64,000 bases of DNA from Pseudomonas viridiflava (GCF_900583165.1 NZ_UTKY01000076.1:248001-312000); one strand, 5' to 3'. Numbered from the stretch's first letter, positions 41,599 to 50,598 are shown. Notes: generated from the letters alone by a model not told the origin. Translations and numbers: made by a program.

Positions 41599-41623
41599 AA
41601 AAAAAACCCGCTCAGTGGCGGGC
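41599..41623 (-). terminator. Terminator of the repressor operon
   Basis: On the minus strand CCCGC-CACTGA-GCGGG followed by eight T. It ends transcripts from the repressor and membrane-protein genes before they reach PL. Confidence 0.8.
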
Positions 41624-41641
41624 TCGGGATTTCTGGTTGTT

Positions 41642-41956
41642 TCAGCCTTTCGGCTGCGTTTCCTGCATTCGCTTGCGCCAGGCCTCATGCCATTTTTTCG
41701 CGTACCACTGGCGGTAGACGTAGTTCACTGCAGCGGCGCCAAGCGAAACTATGACTATGGCCCAGTCGGCGCGCTCGCCGAAATTGCCGGTAATTGCGAG
41801 GGCGACCAGTGAGGATGTCCCGGCGATAAACCCGACAAACACGGCTTGATTGCCGTCATTGCCGTCCGGCTTTTTGCCTTTCCTGGCCACCGTAATTTCA
41901 TCTGCATCTCTGGCCCGCGCAGCGTAATCCTCAGGGCTTTCGTCTTGAATACCCAT
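41642..41956 (-). CDS. Two-span membrane protein encoded behind the repressor
   Basis: 104 residues. A polar N-terminus (MGIQDESPEDYAARARDADE) precedes two membrane spans (AVFVGFIAGTSSLVALAITG and WAIVIVSLGAAAVNYVYRQW) and a basic C-terminus. It starts one base after the repressor stop and shares its promoter and terminator, so it should be made in the lysogen. Superinfection exclusion is a common role for such genes; this is inferred only from position. Confidence 0.75.
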   Translation of the reverse strand: MGIQDESPEDYAARARDADEITVARKGKKPDGNDGNQAVFVGFIAGTSSLVALAITGNFGERADWAIVIVSLGAAAVNYVYRQWYAKKWHEAWRKRMQETQPKG

Positions 41957-41957
41957 T

Positions 41958-42674
41958 TCAAAGCTTCCTCGCGTTCCAGGCCAACAACACGCGGGCGTGA
42001 ATGATCATGTCGGCCAGCTCGGAACCCTTGATGTCGTAGGGTGGGAACGTCTCGTTATCCGAGATCATGCGCAGCATTTTTGGCAGGCGCTGCAACCGCT
42101 TGATGTACAGCATTCCATCAAGTGTAAAGACGTAAACCCCATCTACCACGACCTCGTTAACACCTTGGTCAACGATCAGTGCGTCACCGCTCGCATAGGT
42201 TTCCCCCATGCTTTCGCCGAAACCCGTGATCACAGAGAGGTTGTCCCTGTGGCTGTAGTTGATCCCGCGCTCCTGCATGTACTCGGTGCGCACCACGATA
42301 TTTCTTATGGTTTCGATATAGTCCTTTGGGAGAACTCGACCAGGGCCCATGGAGCCAACCACGTCATATTGCGGAATCGAAAGCTCGTCTTCCTTTGGGT
42401 GCCGCGTGAAATCGCCAACAACTACGTTATCCATGGCGCGCCGCCTCGGCGGGTCCCCGGCGCCCTCCAACAGCCAATCGACAGTGGTGTCCAGGCTGTG
42501 AGCCAGCGCCAGTAGGTTGTGGTTTTTGATGTTGCCGGTGTCGCCTGCATACCATTGGCGCACAGCTTCGTAGCTGACATCGCACGCAGTCGCTATCAGT
42601 CGTTTTACGCCTCGCACGCCGGTTTCGGGCTTCCGTGCCAGGACAAGTTTGGTCATTCGATCGGTGATATTCAT
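41958..42674 (-). CDS. CI-like phage repressor with S24 (LexA-type) peptidase domain
   Basis: 238 residues. HTH DNA-binding domain at 1-75 (GVKRLIATACDVSYEAVRQW, then HSLDTTVDWLLEGAG). C-terminal S24 domain with nucleophile Ser155 (GFGESMGETY) and Lys192 (MLYIKRLQR). The usual Ala-Gly or Cys-Gly cleavage bond is not obvious; the matching place reads DVVGSMG (Val106-Gly107). It keeps lysogeny by binding the CAAG-N4-CTTG operators on both sides. No ribosome site precedes the ATG, and the predicted promoter starts the mRNA at the A of the ATG. Confidence 0.92.
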   Translation of the reverse strand: MNITDRMTKLVLARKPETGVRGVKRLIATACDVSYEAVRQWYAGDTGNIKNHNLLALAHSLDTTVDWLLEGAGDPPRRRAMDNVVVGDFTRHPKEDELSIPQYDVVGSMGPGRVLPKDYIETIRNIVVRTEYMQERGINYSHRDNLSVITGFGESMGETYASGDALIVDQGVNEVVVDGVYVFTLDGMLYIKRLQRLPKMLRMISDNETFPPYDIKGSELADMIIHARVLLAWNARKL

Positions 42675-42686
42675 TTGCCCAATCTA
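42674..42686 (-). promoter_or_regulatory. PRM-like promoter giving a leaderless repressor mRNA
   Basis: Minus-strand -10 TAGATT (42686-42681) lies seven bases from the repressor ATG, so the transcript would start at or next to the A of the ATG, as for lambda cI from PRM. No good -35 is present, which suits activation by bound repressor. Confidence 0.6.
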
Positions 42687-42734
42687 CAAGTTGGCTTGTC
42701 AAGCATGCTTGCTTATTAAATACAAGCATGCTTG
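42687..42734. promoter_or_regulatory. OR: three repressor/Cro operators and PR
   Basis: CAAGTTGGCTTG (42687-42698), CAAGCATGCTTG (42700-42711) and CAAGCATGCTTG (42723-42734). Promoter PR fits between: -35 TTGGCT (42691-42696), 17-base spacer, -10 TATTAA (42714-42719). The first operator covers -35, the second the spacer, the third the start point. Confidence 0.8.
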
Positions 42735-42763
42735 AATTTGGCGTATTAGCATTGGAGGTGCCT

Positions 42764-42952
42764 ATGAAACGCCAGACAGCGATTGATTATTACGGCTCCA
42801 TCCCCAAGCTTGCCCGAGCCCTCAAGATCACTTATGAGGCCGTGCGGCAGTGGGGGGATGAAGTCCCCGAGTTACGTCAGTACCAACTGGAAAAGCTCAC
42901 CGACGGAGCACTGAAGGCCGGCCAAGAAAGCCGGCCTCAGTCGGTGGCCTAA
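42764..42952 (+). CDS. Cro-like regulator
   Basis: 62 residues from ATG at 42764 (GGAGG six bases upstream). Single HTH: YYGSIPKLARALKITYEAVR, then QWGDEVPELRQYQLEKLTDG. First gene of the rightward operon, so it should compete with the repressor at OR and OL and turn down early transcription. The upstream in-frame start at 42728 would lie within an operator. Confidence 0.88.
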   Translation: MKRQTAIDYYGSIPKLARALKITYEAVRQWGDEVPELRQYQLEKLTDGALKAGQESRPQSVA

Positions 42953-42954
42953 CC

Positions 42955-43266
42955 ATGTCGACAAACCAATTAAGCCCAGAAGGCGACGAAACCGCACGGG
43001 AGACGGAAACCCTGATCTTGCAGCGGGTTTTGTCGGTGGGTCAGAAAGAGATCGCCCGTGAAACCGGGTTGAGTGAGTCGACCGTATCGCGGTGGAACGA
43101 GGGCGAGTACGCAAGATGGGCCAAGGTGCTTTCGTTCCTAGGTCTGCGTGTTGTCCCCCAGTCCGCAATGCTTGTGACGCCTGCCTATCTGCACTCACTG
43201 GAAACCCTGGCTGAAATCGGGTTGAAGGCCGAGAAGAAGCGGCCCGGTCCGCTGGGCTGGGACTGA
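42955..43266 (+). CDS. CII-like transcription activator
   Basis: 103 residues. HTH in VGQKEIARETGLSESTVSRW, then EYARWAKVLSFLGLRVVP, the CII family layout. Starts two bases after the cro-like stop. In lambda, CII favours lysogeny by activating repressor and integrase promoters; the same is likely here. Confidence 0.85.
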   Translation: MSTNQLSPEGDETARETETLILQRVLSVGQKEIARETGLSESTVSRWNEGEYARWAKVLSFLGLRVVPQSAMLVTPAYLHSLETLAEIGLKAEKKRPGPLGWD

Positions 43267-43268
43267 CT

Positions 43269-44216
<948 letters not shown>

Positions 44217-44854
44217 ACTGGCAGCAGAGAACGTAACCCCATTGGACCAGGGGTCGCGAAGCGCAGTACGCCGGGTGTTCACCACGCTGAAAATCTCGTT
44301 CCCGGCTTGGTACGAAAAGCACTACGGCGACAAGCGCGCCGAGACGCTTGCCCGCCGTGTGTGGATGCTCGCCATCGAGGAACTGGGTGACGCAGCCGTC
44401 GACCGTGGACTGCAACGCATGGTGCTGGAGTGCAAGTTCCCACCATCGCCAAGCGACTTCATGGAACTGTGCAAACGCGTTGATGACCTGCCATGCATCC
44501 AGCAGGCATGGGACGAAGCCTTGCGCGGGAGCTACACCCACAAGGCCGTCAAGGTCGCCGCCGAAGCCACCAGCACGTTCGATCTGCGTTCAGCCAACCA
44601 CGGCGACAAGGCCCTGTTCCAACGCTTCGAGCGCAACTACGCCATCGTCATGCGCCGCGCACAGACCGGCCAGCCGCTGGAAGGGCGAATCTCCAAGGGC
44701 CTGAGCCACGACAGCATGCGCCCGCGCGAGCAGGTCCAGCTGGAGTACTCCCGACAGGAAGTCGACCGCATCGTCGAAACCCTCGAAATTCCAAAAGACC
44801 CCAAGGCCGCGCGCGTAGCACTGCTGGCAAAGCTCGGCATTCGGAGAGACAAGC

Positions 44855-45061
44855 ATGCGTAAAAAACACCCGCCTTGCGATGTCTGCGGGCAACGCGACT
44901 GCAAGGGCTGGCAAGAAACCGAGCCGGTACACGAATACCGAGGGAAGGGCAGCTGGAATCTCGGCTGCCACTGCCCAGGCTGCACCCAGGCCCGCAACGA
45001 GTCCGGCGGATTCTTTGGCGCGCTACACGACCATCTGAACGGGGGGAATGCCCGTGGATAA
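44855..45061 (+). CDS. Small cysteine-rich phage protein
   Basis: 68 residues with a probable zinc site: CDVCGQRDCKGW, then LGCHCPGCTQAR (seven cysteines and a histidine). It overlaps both neighbours. Function unknown; nucleic-acid binding is plausible. Confidence 0.75.
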   Translation: MRKKHPPCDVCGQRDCKGWQETEPVHEYRGKGSWNLGCHCPGCTQARNESGGFFGALHDHLNGGNARG

Positions 45062-45488
45062 CCTCAAGCCCGTTTCGTTCGTAGTCCCAACCGAGCCGCA
45101 AGGCAAAGGGCGTGCCCGTATCGGCAAGGTCGGCAACTTCGCCCGCATGTACACCCCGGAGAAGACAGTGGCCTACGAAGGGCTGATTGCACTGGCTGCC
45201 CAAGACGTCATGCAAGGCCGCGAGCTGATCGAAGGTCCGGTGATGATCGAGTTGCGCATCGTCCACTCCATCCCTCAATCCAAGTCGAAAAAATGGAAGG
45301 CTCAGGCATTGGCGGGGGAGATCGCCTGCACCAAAAAACCAGATGCGGACAACGTCCTAAAAGCTGTCTGTGACGCTCTTAACGGCGTTGTGTTCAAGGA
45401 TGACGTGCAAGTTACGGATGGATCGTTTAGACGGCGCTGGGGAGCTATACCGGGCGTCCACGTACGAATTGTGCCGCTGTGCCTGTGA
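45048..45488 (+). CDS. rusA: RusA-family Holliday-junction resolvase
   Basis: 146 residues. PTEPQGKGRARIG near the start and the acidic motif KKPDADNVLKAVCDALNG, followed by DDVQVTDGSFRRRW, are the RusA signature (three catalytic Asp). It resolves junctions before packaging, together with the RecT/YqaJ pathway. Confidence 0.92.
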   Translation: MPVDNLKPVSFVVPTEPQGKGRARIGKVGNFARMYTPEKTVAYEGLIALAAQDVMQGRELIEGPVMIELRIVHSIPQSKSKKWKAQALAGEIACTKKPDADNVLKAVCDALNGVVFKDDVQVTDGSFRRRWGAIPGVHVRIVPLCL

Positions 45489-45528
45489 AAGATCAGCAAT
45501 ACGCGAAAATACGCAATGAGGGGGATTT

Positions 45529-46410
45529 ATGAGACTGATCAGCGCACGGCAAGCATGGCGGGAAGCGCTTCACGAGAGCCGCGACTCTGTGCTGGCGGCA
45601 GCTCAAGAGCGAATCAAGCTGGGCAAGCGGGGCAGGGTGATCGGTGAAACCATGCCCTCAATGCGTGACAGCAACGGCCGGTGCGCGCACATGCTCGCTG
45701 CCGGCCTTGTGCAATCTGCGATTGGGACGCTGCCCAAGCCGTTGCAGCACTTCGGGCACGCGCTGTACTCGCCTGTTGCCAATGGCCAGGACATCAACGT
45801 TGCCCATGCCCTGGTGTGGTTGACCGTGGATCTGGGCGAATGCACGGCCAAGCGCAAGGAAGTGGCGTACTGGATGGCCCTGGCTGCGATCAAGAGCCAC
45901 CAGGCCGCAGTCAACGGGCGTGAAGCCTGGGGCCCGGGCCGAGTAGTTGAGTTTGTGCACGACTGGTACGGAACGAAGGCCAGCGTCAGCCACTGGGCCA
46001 GGGACTGGGCGGCGATCTGGGCAACCATTGCCTGCACCGTGGACCAGCTCGACGCGAAGGCGTTGAAGCCCGTGGCGGCGGTCATCGTGAAAATGGCCGA
46101 GCGGCGCGTGTTCGGCACCTCCCGCTGGGATCTGTACGACCGGGAACACGTCGCAGATCTGCGCGCAGAGGCTTACGCCGCTCGCCGTGGTGATGCCCGT
46201 GAAGCCTTGCACGCACGCCTGAACGCCATGGGCACTGAGCAGCTGCGCCGATGGTTCCGCCGCATGAACGCCTACGGCGCCGCTTACCGCCGAGAATGGG
46301 GCAGCGACACGCAGGAGAACCCTGGCCGCCACCTGATTTACAACGACCGGATTACCGAGTATTGGAACCAACGCCAGCGGGTTGGCGACGTGAACAAGAG
46401 GGTTGCGTGA
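45529..46410 (+). CDS. Phage protein in the position of a late regulator
   Basis: 293 residues, basic and helical. Segments VIGETMPSMRDSNGRCAHML, VWLTVDLGECTAKRKEVAYW and YDREHVADLRAEAYAARRGD. I recognise no domain. It lies last before the lysis genes, after replication genes, where lambdoid phages encode antiterminator Q. Two terminators follow at 46683-46757. A Q-like role is possible but unproven. Confidence 0.7.
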   Translation: MRLISARQAWREALHESRDSVLAAAQERIKLGKRGRVIGETMPSMRDSNGRCAHMLAAGLVQSAIGTLPKPLQHFGHALYSPVANGQDINVAHALVWLTVDLGECTAKRKEVAYWMALAAIKSHQAAVNGREAWGPGRVVEFVHDWYGTKASVSHWARDWAAIWATIACTVDQLDAKALKPVAAVIVKMAERRVFGTSRWDLYDREHVADLRAEAYAARRGDAREALHARLNAMGTEQLRRWFRRMNAYGAAYRREWGSDTQENPGRHLIYNDRITEYWNQRQRVGDVNKRVA

Positions 46411-46622
46411 TGGGGCTTCTGTGTCGGCTGGGCCTGCACAGCTGGTCTCACCAGGTGGAGCGGTACGTTTGGTTCGGACGCGATCCAATTGTTGCTTTCG
46501 GCACAGGCTACGACAGAGTTTGCGGTAAGTGCGGGGCGGTAGAGCCGGTAGGGAAGTTCGACAGGTCGCTTCCCACGCTCATCGACATGGACCAGAAACA
46601 GGACGAAAAACACCCCACTTGA
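46410..46622 (+). CDS. Small phage protein with zinc-knuckle-like cysteines
   Basis: 70 residues starting at 46410 (overlap TGATG with the previous stop). MGLLCRLGLHSWSHQVERYV and YDRVCGKCGAVEPVG are shared by a family of small phage proteins. Function unknown. Confidence 0.75.
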   Translation: MGLLCRLGLHSWSHQVERYVWFGRDPIVAFGTGYDRVCGKCGAVEPVGKFDRSLPTLIDMDQKQDEKHPT

Positions 46623-46682
46623 CCAAATGGCGAGTGTTCCGGTACCTTTTCACCACGTTGCAAAGTTACGTCCAGCCCCCAG

Positions 46683-46706
46683 AAACCCGCCAAGTGCGGG
46701 TTTTTT
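46683..46706 (+). terminator. First of two terminators before the lysis genes
   Basis: AAACCCGC-CAAGT-GCGGGTTTTTT. It should stop early transcription unless antiterminated. Confidence 0.85.
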
Positions 46707-46725
46707 GTTGCCTGGAACAATCCCC

Positions 46726-46757
46726 GAGCCCTGGCATTTGCCGGGGCTTTTTCGTAT
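46726..46757 (+). terminator. Second terminator before the lysis genes
   Basis: AGCCCTGGCATTTGCCGGGGCTTTTT forms a ten-base stem with a bulge and a T5 run. It comes 20 bases after the first. Confidence 0.75.
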
Positions 46758-46771
46758 CTGGAGGCCCGACC

Positions 46772-47074
46772 ATGGCAGCCCCAGGCAGGAGCAGAAACAG
46801 CATGGCCAACCCGACGCCGGAGAGCATCGTAGAGGTGGTGGGCGCGTCAGTGGCCAACAAGGGCATGATGGCCGGCGCAGGTGCTGGCATCGTTGGGTTC
46901 TTCTCCCAGGTCAATTGGATCGGTGCAGCCGGTGTTGCGGTTGCGGCGCTGGGCCTGCTGATCAATCTGTACTTCCAGATACGCAAGGACCGCCGCGAGG
47001 CCGTAGAGAGCGCTGCGCGAAACGAGGAGCTGAGAGAGCGCGTCAAGGCATTGCGAGAGCGTACGCAAGCATGA
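46772..47074 (+). CDS. Holin (HP1-family, two membrane spans)
   Basis: 100 residues from ATG 46772 (GGAGG upstream) or 90 from ATG 46802 (AGGAG upstream). Two hydrophobic spans (GMMAGAGAGIVGFFSQV; IGAAGVAVAALGLLINLYF), then a charged C-terminal helix (RKDRREAVESAARNEELRER). It opens the inner membrane at lysis time. Its stop overlaps the endolysin start. Confidence 0.85.
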   Translation: MAAPGRSRNSMANPTPESIVEVVGASVANKGMMAGAGAGIVGFFSQVNWIGAAGVAVAALGLLINLYFQIRKDRREAVESAARNEELRERVKALRERTQA

Positions 47075-47586
47075 ACGCCCAGCTGCGTCAGCGCATTGCC
47101 GTGGGCTTGCTCAGCATCAGCGCCGCCGGCTTCGTTGCGTGGCAAGCAAACGAAGGCCTGACCACCGTCGCTGTTATCCCAACCAAGGGCGATGTCCCCA
47201 CCATCGGGCACGGCTCCACCCGCTACGAAGACGGCACGCCAGTCCGCATGGGCGACACCATCACCCCGCAGCGCGCCGAGATCCTGGCCCGCAACCTGAA
47301 CAGCCAAGCCGAGAAGCAATTCGCCGCGTCCCTCCCGGGCGTGAAGCTGTACCAGGATGAGTTCGATATCTACATGGACTTTGTTGGCCAGTACGGCATT
47401 GGCACCTGGCGCAATGGCTCCCCGCGTCGCGATCTGCTGGCCGGCAACTACGCCCAGGCCTGCAACGACCTGCTCAAGTACAAGTTCGCCGCTGGCTACG
47501 ACTGCTCGACCCCAGGCAACAAACGCTGCTACGGCGTCTGGGCTCGCCAACTGGAACGCTACGCCAAGTGCATGGGTGCCCAATGA
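47071..47586 (+). CDS. SAR endolysin, lysozyme-like (GH24)
   Basis: 171 residues. The N-terminal hydrophobic stretch (RIAVGLLSISAAGFVAWQ) is weakly polar, as in signal-arrest-release domains that let the enzyme be held in the membrane until the holin acts. Catalytic Glu28 (ANEGL) and the PTIGHG segment follow; Asp41 and Thr44 stand nearer each other than in T4 lysozyme. MDFVGQYGIGTW and YGVWARQLERYAKCMG are further family landmarks. Confidence 0.88.
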   Translation: MNAQLRQRIAVGLLSISAAGFVAWQANEGLTTVAVIPTKGDVPTIGHGSTRYEDGTPVRMGDTITPQRAEILARNLNSQAEKQFAASLPGVKLYQDEFDIYMDFVGQYGIGTWRNGSPRRDLLAGNYAQACNDLLKYKFAAGYDCSTPGNKRCYGVWARQLERYAKCMGAQ

Positions 47587-47846
47587 AGTATCGCAAGCCC
47601 ACCGAACACGTCGACGCCGTGCAGTACACCGGCCTCAACCTCGATGACGTCATGGCGTTCTGTTCCTGCCTGGTCGAGTCGGGCGGCTTCGGCTTCACCG
47701 ACCGCGTTAACGGCCAAGTGGTCATGAACTCGGCCGCCGGCACCGAGCGCGCAATGCCGGGCGACTGGATCGTCATGGCTGCAGACGGCTCGCTCAAGGC
47801 CATGAAGCCCGAGGCGTTCGCCGCCACGTACGAGCTGGCTGAATGA
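47583..47846 (+). CDS. Phage protein of unknown function
   Basis: 87 residues. MKYRKPTEHVDAVQYTG and MPGDWIVMAADGSLKAMKPE match a widespread family of small lysis-region phage proteins. Function unknown. Overlaps both neighbours by four bases. Confidence 0.78.
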   Translation: MKYRKPTEHVDAVQYTGLNLDDVMAFCSCLVESGGFGFTDRVNGQVVMNSAAGTERAMPGDWIVMAADGSLKAMKPEAFAATYELAE

Positions 47847-48187
47847 ATTCCCCCACCACCGAGGCAATCACCGTGAACGACAAAGCAATCGAGCAGGAAA
47901 TCCAGACCAAGGGCCTGACTGCGCCGCGCGTCAGCTTCGCAGAACTGCAAGCCAACATCGCCCACACGGAGATCGTTAAGCACGTTTCTCTATCCGGCCA
48001 GGTACTGCGCTGGGCTGTGTTGACCACGGTTAACGGATTCGCCGTGACCGGTCGCCCATCTGCAAGCGCGTCGTCTGCAAACGACAATGCTGAGATCGGC
48101 GAGAAGATCGCCATCGAGAACGCAACCCAGGAACTGTGGCCGCTGATGGGATACGCGCTCAAACAGCAACTGCACGAAGCCAAGTAA
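47843..48187 (+). CDS. Gp49-family phage protein
   Basis: 114 residues. IEQEIQTKGLTAPRVSFAEL at the start and ENATQELWPLMGYALKQQL at the end fit the Gp49 family. It commonly lies beside lysis genes in siphoviruses and podoviruses. Function unknown. Confidence 0.82.
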   Translation: MNSPTTEAITVNDKAIEQEIQTKGLTAPRVSFAELQANIAHTEIVKHVSLSGQVLRWAVLTTVNGFAVTGRPSASASSANDNAEIGEKIAIENATQELWPLMGYALKQQLHEAK

Positions 48188-48198
48188 GGAATCCCGCC

Positions 48199-48657
48199 AT
48201 GGTCCGCTACCTGCTCGCCGCACTCGCTGCATGCCTGGTGCTGATCTACGGCGGATGGAGCCACATCCAAGGACAGGCCACGGAATTGGCCGGTGCGAAG
48301 GATCGCATTACCGAACTGGAAAGCAGCGCCAAGGCCTATGAGCAGGCGTTGAAGGTCCGCGACTCCATCGACACCCAATATTTGGAGGCCATCAGCAATG
48401 CAGAACAGTCCAAGCCGCAGCTTGTTGCTGACCTCAATTCTGGCGTTAAGCGCGTGTACGTCCGCGCCGCCTGTGTGCCAGCCAATCCCAAGCCCGCCGG
48501 CATCACTAATGCAGCCACCCCCGAACTTGCAGCAGATGCTCGACAGGATTATGCCGACCTCGCCGCCGCCTTCAAGAAAGTGACGGCCCAGGTCGTGGGA
48601 TTGCAGCAACACATTCTCACCGCTTGCAAGGGCGGTACCACACAAAAGGGGCAGTGA
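48199..48657 (+). CDS. Rz: Inner-membrane spanin Rz
   Basis: 152 residues from ATG at 48199. One N-terminal membrane span (YLLAALAACLVLIYGGW), then a periplasmic coiled coil (ELAGAKDRITELESSAKAYE to about 150). With Rz1 it fuses inner and outer membranes in the last step of lysis. Confidence 0.88.
   Translation: MVRYLLAALAACLVLIYGGWSHIQGQATELAGAKDRITELESSAKAYEQALKVRDSIDTQYLEAISNAEQSKPQLVADLNSGVKRVYVRAACVPANPKPAGITNAATPELAADARQDYADLAAAFKKVTAQVVGLQQHILTACKGGTTQKGQ
48398..48583 (+). CDS. Rz1: Outer-membrane spanin Rz1 (nested in Rz)
   Basis: 61 residues wholly inside Rz in the +1 frame. Signal with lipobox LALSAC (Cys20), then a proline-rich mature lipoprotein (CQPIPSPPASLMQPPPNL). This nesting and composition are classic for Rz1. 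Confidence 0.9.
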   Translation: MQNSPSRSLLLTSILALSACTSAPPVCQPIPSPPASLMQPPPNLQQMLDRIMPTSPPPSRK

Positions 48658-48661
48658 CTTA

Positions 48662-49168
48662 ATGGCCCTGACAGCGAAGCGACAGGCGTTTGTTTTCGAG
48701 TACCTGGCAGACAAGGACCTGAATCAAACGCAGGCAGCCATCCGCGCCGGGTACGCAGTAAAGGGGGCCAAGGACCAGGCCTACAACCTTATGCAGAACC
48801 CTGAGGTGGCAGCAGCCATTGCCGCTGGCATGGATGCTCGCAACAAGCGCTTGCAGGTCGATGCTGACTACGTGTTGAAGCGCCTTACAGCCATCGACCA
48901 AATGGACCTTGCCGAGATCCACGGCGACGACGGCAAGCTGTTGCCCATCAAGCAATGGCCACTGATCTGGCGCCAGATGGTCAAGGAAGTGGACATGAAG
49001 ACGGGCAAGGTCAAGTTCCACGACAAGCTGCGTGCCTTGGAGCTGCTGGGCAAGCACGTGGACGTGAACGCCTTCCGCGAGAACGTTAACCACAGCGGAA
49101 ACATCAACCACACCAACTTGTCGGACGACGAACTTGACCGCCAAATCGCCCAGCTTTCCGGACACTAG
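48662..49168 (+). CDS. Terminase small subunit
   Basis: 168 residues. KRQAFVFEYLADKDLNQTQA with AAIRAGYAVKGAKDQAYNLM is the HTH of the terminase_2 family, which recognises the packaging site. The C-terminal end (LSDDELDRQIAQLSGH) overlaps the large-subunit gene. Confidence 0.92.
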   Translation: MALTAKRQAFVFEYLADKDLNQTQAAIRAGYAVKGAKDQAYNLMQNPEVAAAIAAGMDARNKRLQVDADYVLKRLTAIDQMDLAEIHGDDGKLLPIKQWPLIWRQMVKEVDMKTGKVKFHDKLRALELLGKHVDVNAFRENVNHSGNINHTNLSDDELDRQIAQLSGH

Positions 49169-50597
49169 GGCGGAAAAGCTCAGGCTGATTGAGCTGCTCA
49201 ACGAGCGGGCGCGGCGGGACAAGCAGCGACAGTTCAAGCTGCAGTTCGAATCGCTTTACGAGTGGCAGCACAAGTTCATTCGCTCAACGGCGGAATACTC
49301 TGCCTGCATGCTCATGGCGGCAAACCGGGTGGGCAAGACCCGCACGGGGCTTACGATCGATGCGGCGCACCTGCTGGGTGACTATCCGGATGGTTGGGAA
49401 GGTCACCGGTTCGATTTTGCCCCCCTGTGTTGGTTGCTGGGTTACTCCATGGAGAAAACCCGCGACCTTCTGCAAAAGCCGTTGTTTGGCACTTTTGAGA
49501 AGGGGGCGTGGACTGGTGGCCTGATCCCAGCAGACCGAATCCTCGGGCATCTGTCCGCGTCCGGCACTTCCGGCGCGATGCGGGAAATCCGTGTACGTCA
49601 CAGCTCTGGCGGTGTGGCCACCGTGCAGTTTTGGTCCTACAGCCAGGGCCAGCACGCAATCATGGGCGATAGCGTTGATTGGTATCACATCGACGAAGAG
49701 CCCCAGGACAAAGAGATTTATCCGCAGGTACTGACCCGTACCGCAACCGGTGACCGTGGTGCTGGTGGCCGGGGAATCCTTACGTTCACCCCGGAGAACG
49801 GGCGCACAGAACTGGTCGTCAAGTTCATGGATGACCCTGGCGATGGCCAGATCATGCAGCGCGCCACCTGGGATGACGCGCCGCACCTTAGCGAAAAGAT
49901 CCGCCGCGAACTGCTATCGGCCTATCCGGCATGGCAAAGAGAGATGAGGACAAAGGGTATGCCGCTGCTCGGTACCGGCTTGATATTCGATTTCTCCGAC
50001 GACGATATCAAGTGCCAGGCGTTCCCATGCCCACCTCACTTCTACGTCATCAACGGCATGGACTTCGGATGGGATCACCCACAGGCACACATTCAACTGT
50101 GGGTCGATATCGAGGCCGATGTGATTTACCTGGCACATGCCTGGAAGAAGTCCCGCGTCACACCCTCCACGGTGTGGGGGACGGTCAAATCATGGGCTGC
50201 GAACATCCCAACGGCCTGGCCTTCTGACGGCTTGCAGTCCGAGAAGTCCTCGGGTGAGCAGCAGAAGAAGGCATACGTCGATGCCGGCTGGCAGATGCTC
50301 GACGTTCACGCCACCTGGGCTGACGGCGGCGTAGGTGTGGAGATTGGCCTTGTTGAGCTGTACGAGCGAATGACTACTGGACGATTCAAGGTGTTCTCCC
50401 ATCTTGCAGACTTTTTCGACGAGAAGATGAGCTATCACCGCGACGAGAACGGAAAGATCGTGAAGCTCAACGACGACATTCTTTCTGCTGTGCGGTACGG
50501 CTACATGATGCGGCGCTTCGCCATTCAGCGCTGGCAGCTCGAACACAACGACGCCGGCAAATACCAATCCGACTACGACCCTTACGCGAGAGACTGA
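49134..50597 (+). CDS. Terminase large subunit
   Basis: 487 residues from TTG at 49134, overlapping the small subunit by 35 bases. Walker A MAANRVGKTRTGL (about residue 60), Walker B WYHIDEEPQD, motif III ILTFTPENG, then an RNase H-like nuclease with Asp in VINGMDFGWDHP and later acidic residues. It cuts concatemers and pumps DNA into the capsid. Confidence 0.93.
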   Translation: MTAKSPSFPDTRAEKLRLIELLNERARRDKQRQFKLQFESLYEWQHKFIRSTAEYSACMLMAANRVGKTRTGLTIDAAHLLGDYPDGWEGHRFDFAPLCWLLGYSMEKTRDLLQKPLFGTFEKGAWTGGLIPADRILGHLSASGTSGAMREIRVRHSSGGVATVQFWSYSQGQHAIMGDSVDWYHIDEEPQDKEIYPQVLTRTATGDRGAGGRGILTFTPENGRTELVVKFMDDPGDGQIMQRATWDDAPHLSEKIRRELLSAYPAWQREMRTKGMPLLGTGLIFDFSDDDIKCQAFPCPPHFYVINGMDFGWDHPQAHIQLWVDIEADVIYLAHAWKKSRVTPSTVWGTVKSWAANIPTAWPSDGLQSEKSSGEQQKKAYVDAGWQMLDVHATWADGGVGVEIGLVELYERMTTGRFKVFSHLADFFDEKMSYHRDENGKIVKLNDDILSAVRYGYMMRRFAIQRWQLEHNDAGKYQSDYDPYARD

Positions 50598-50598
50598 C

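Larger units (their letters stand above)
41318..41641. other. Leftward leader and OL region
   Basis: About 320 bases without a gene. From left: the untranslated PL leader with a nut-like site, the operators at 41526-41580 and the repressor-operon terminator at 41599-41623. Details are under those entries. Confidence 0.7.

Noticed and set aside
46529..46771. N-terminal extension of the holin frame
   Set aside because: It crosses two terminators and the previous gene; ATG 46772 has a good ribosome site.
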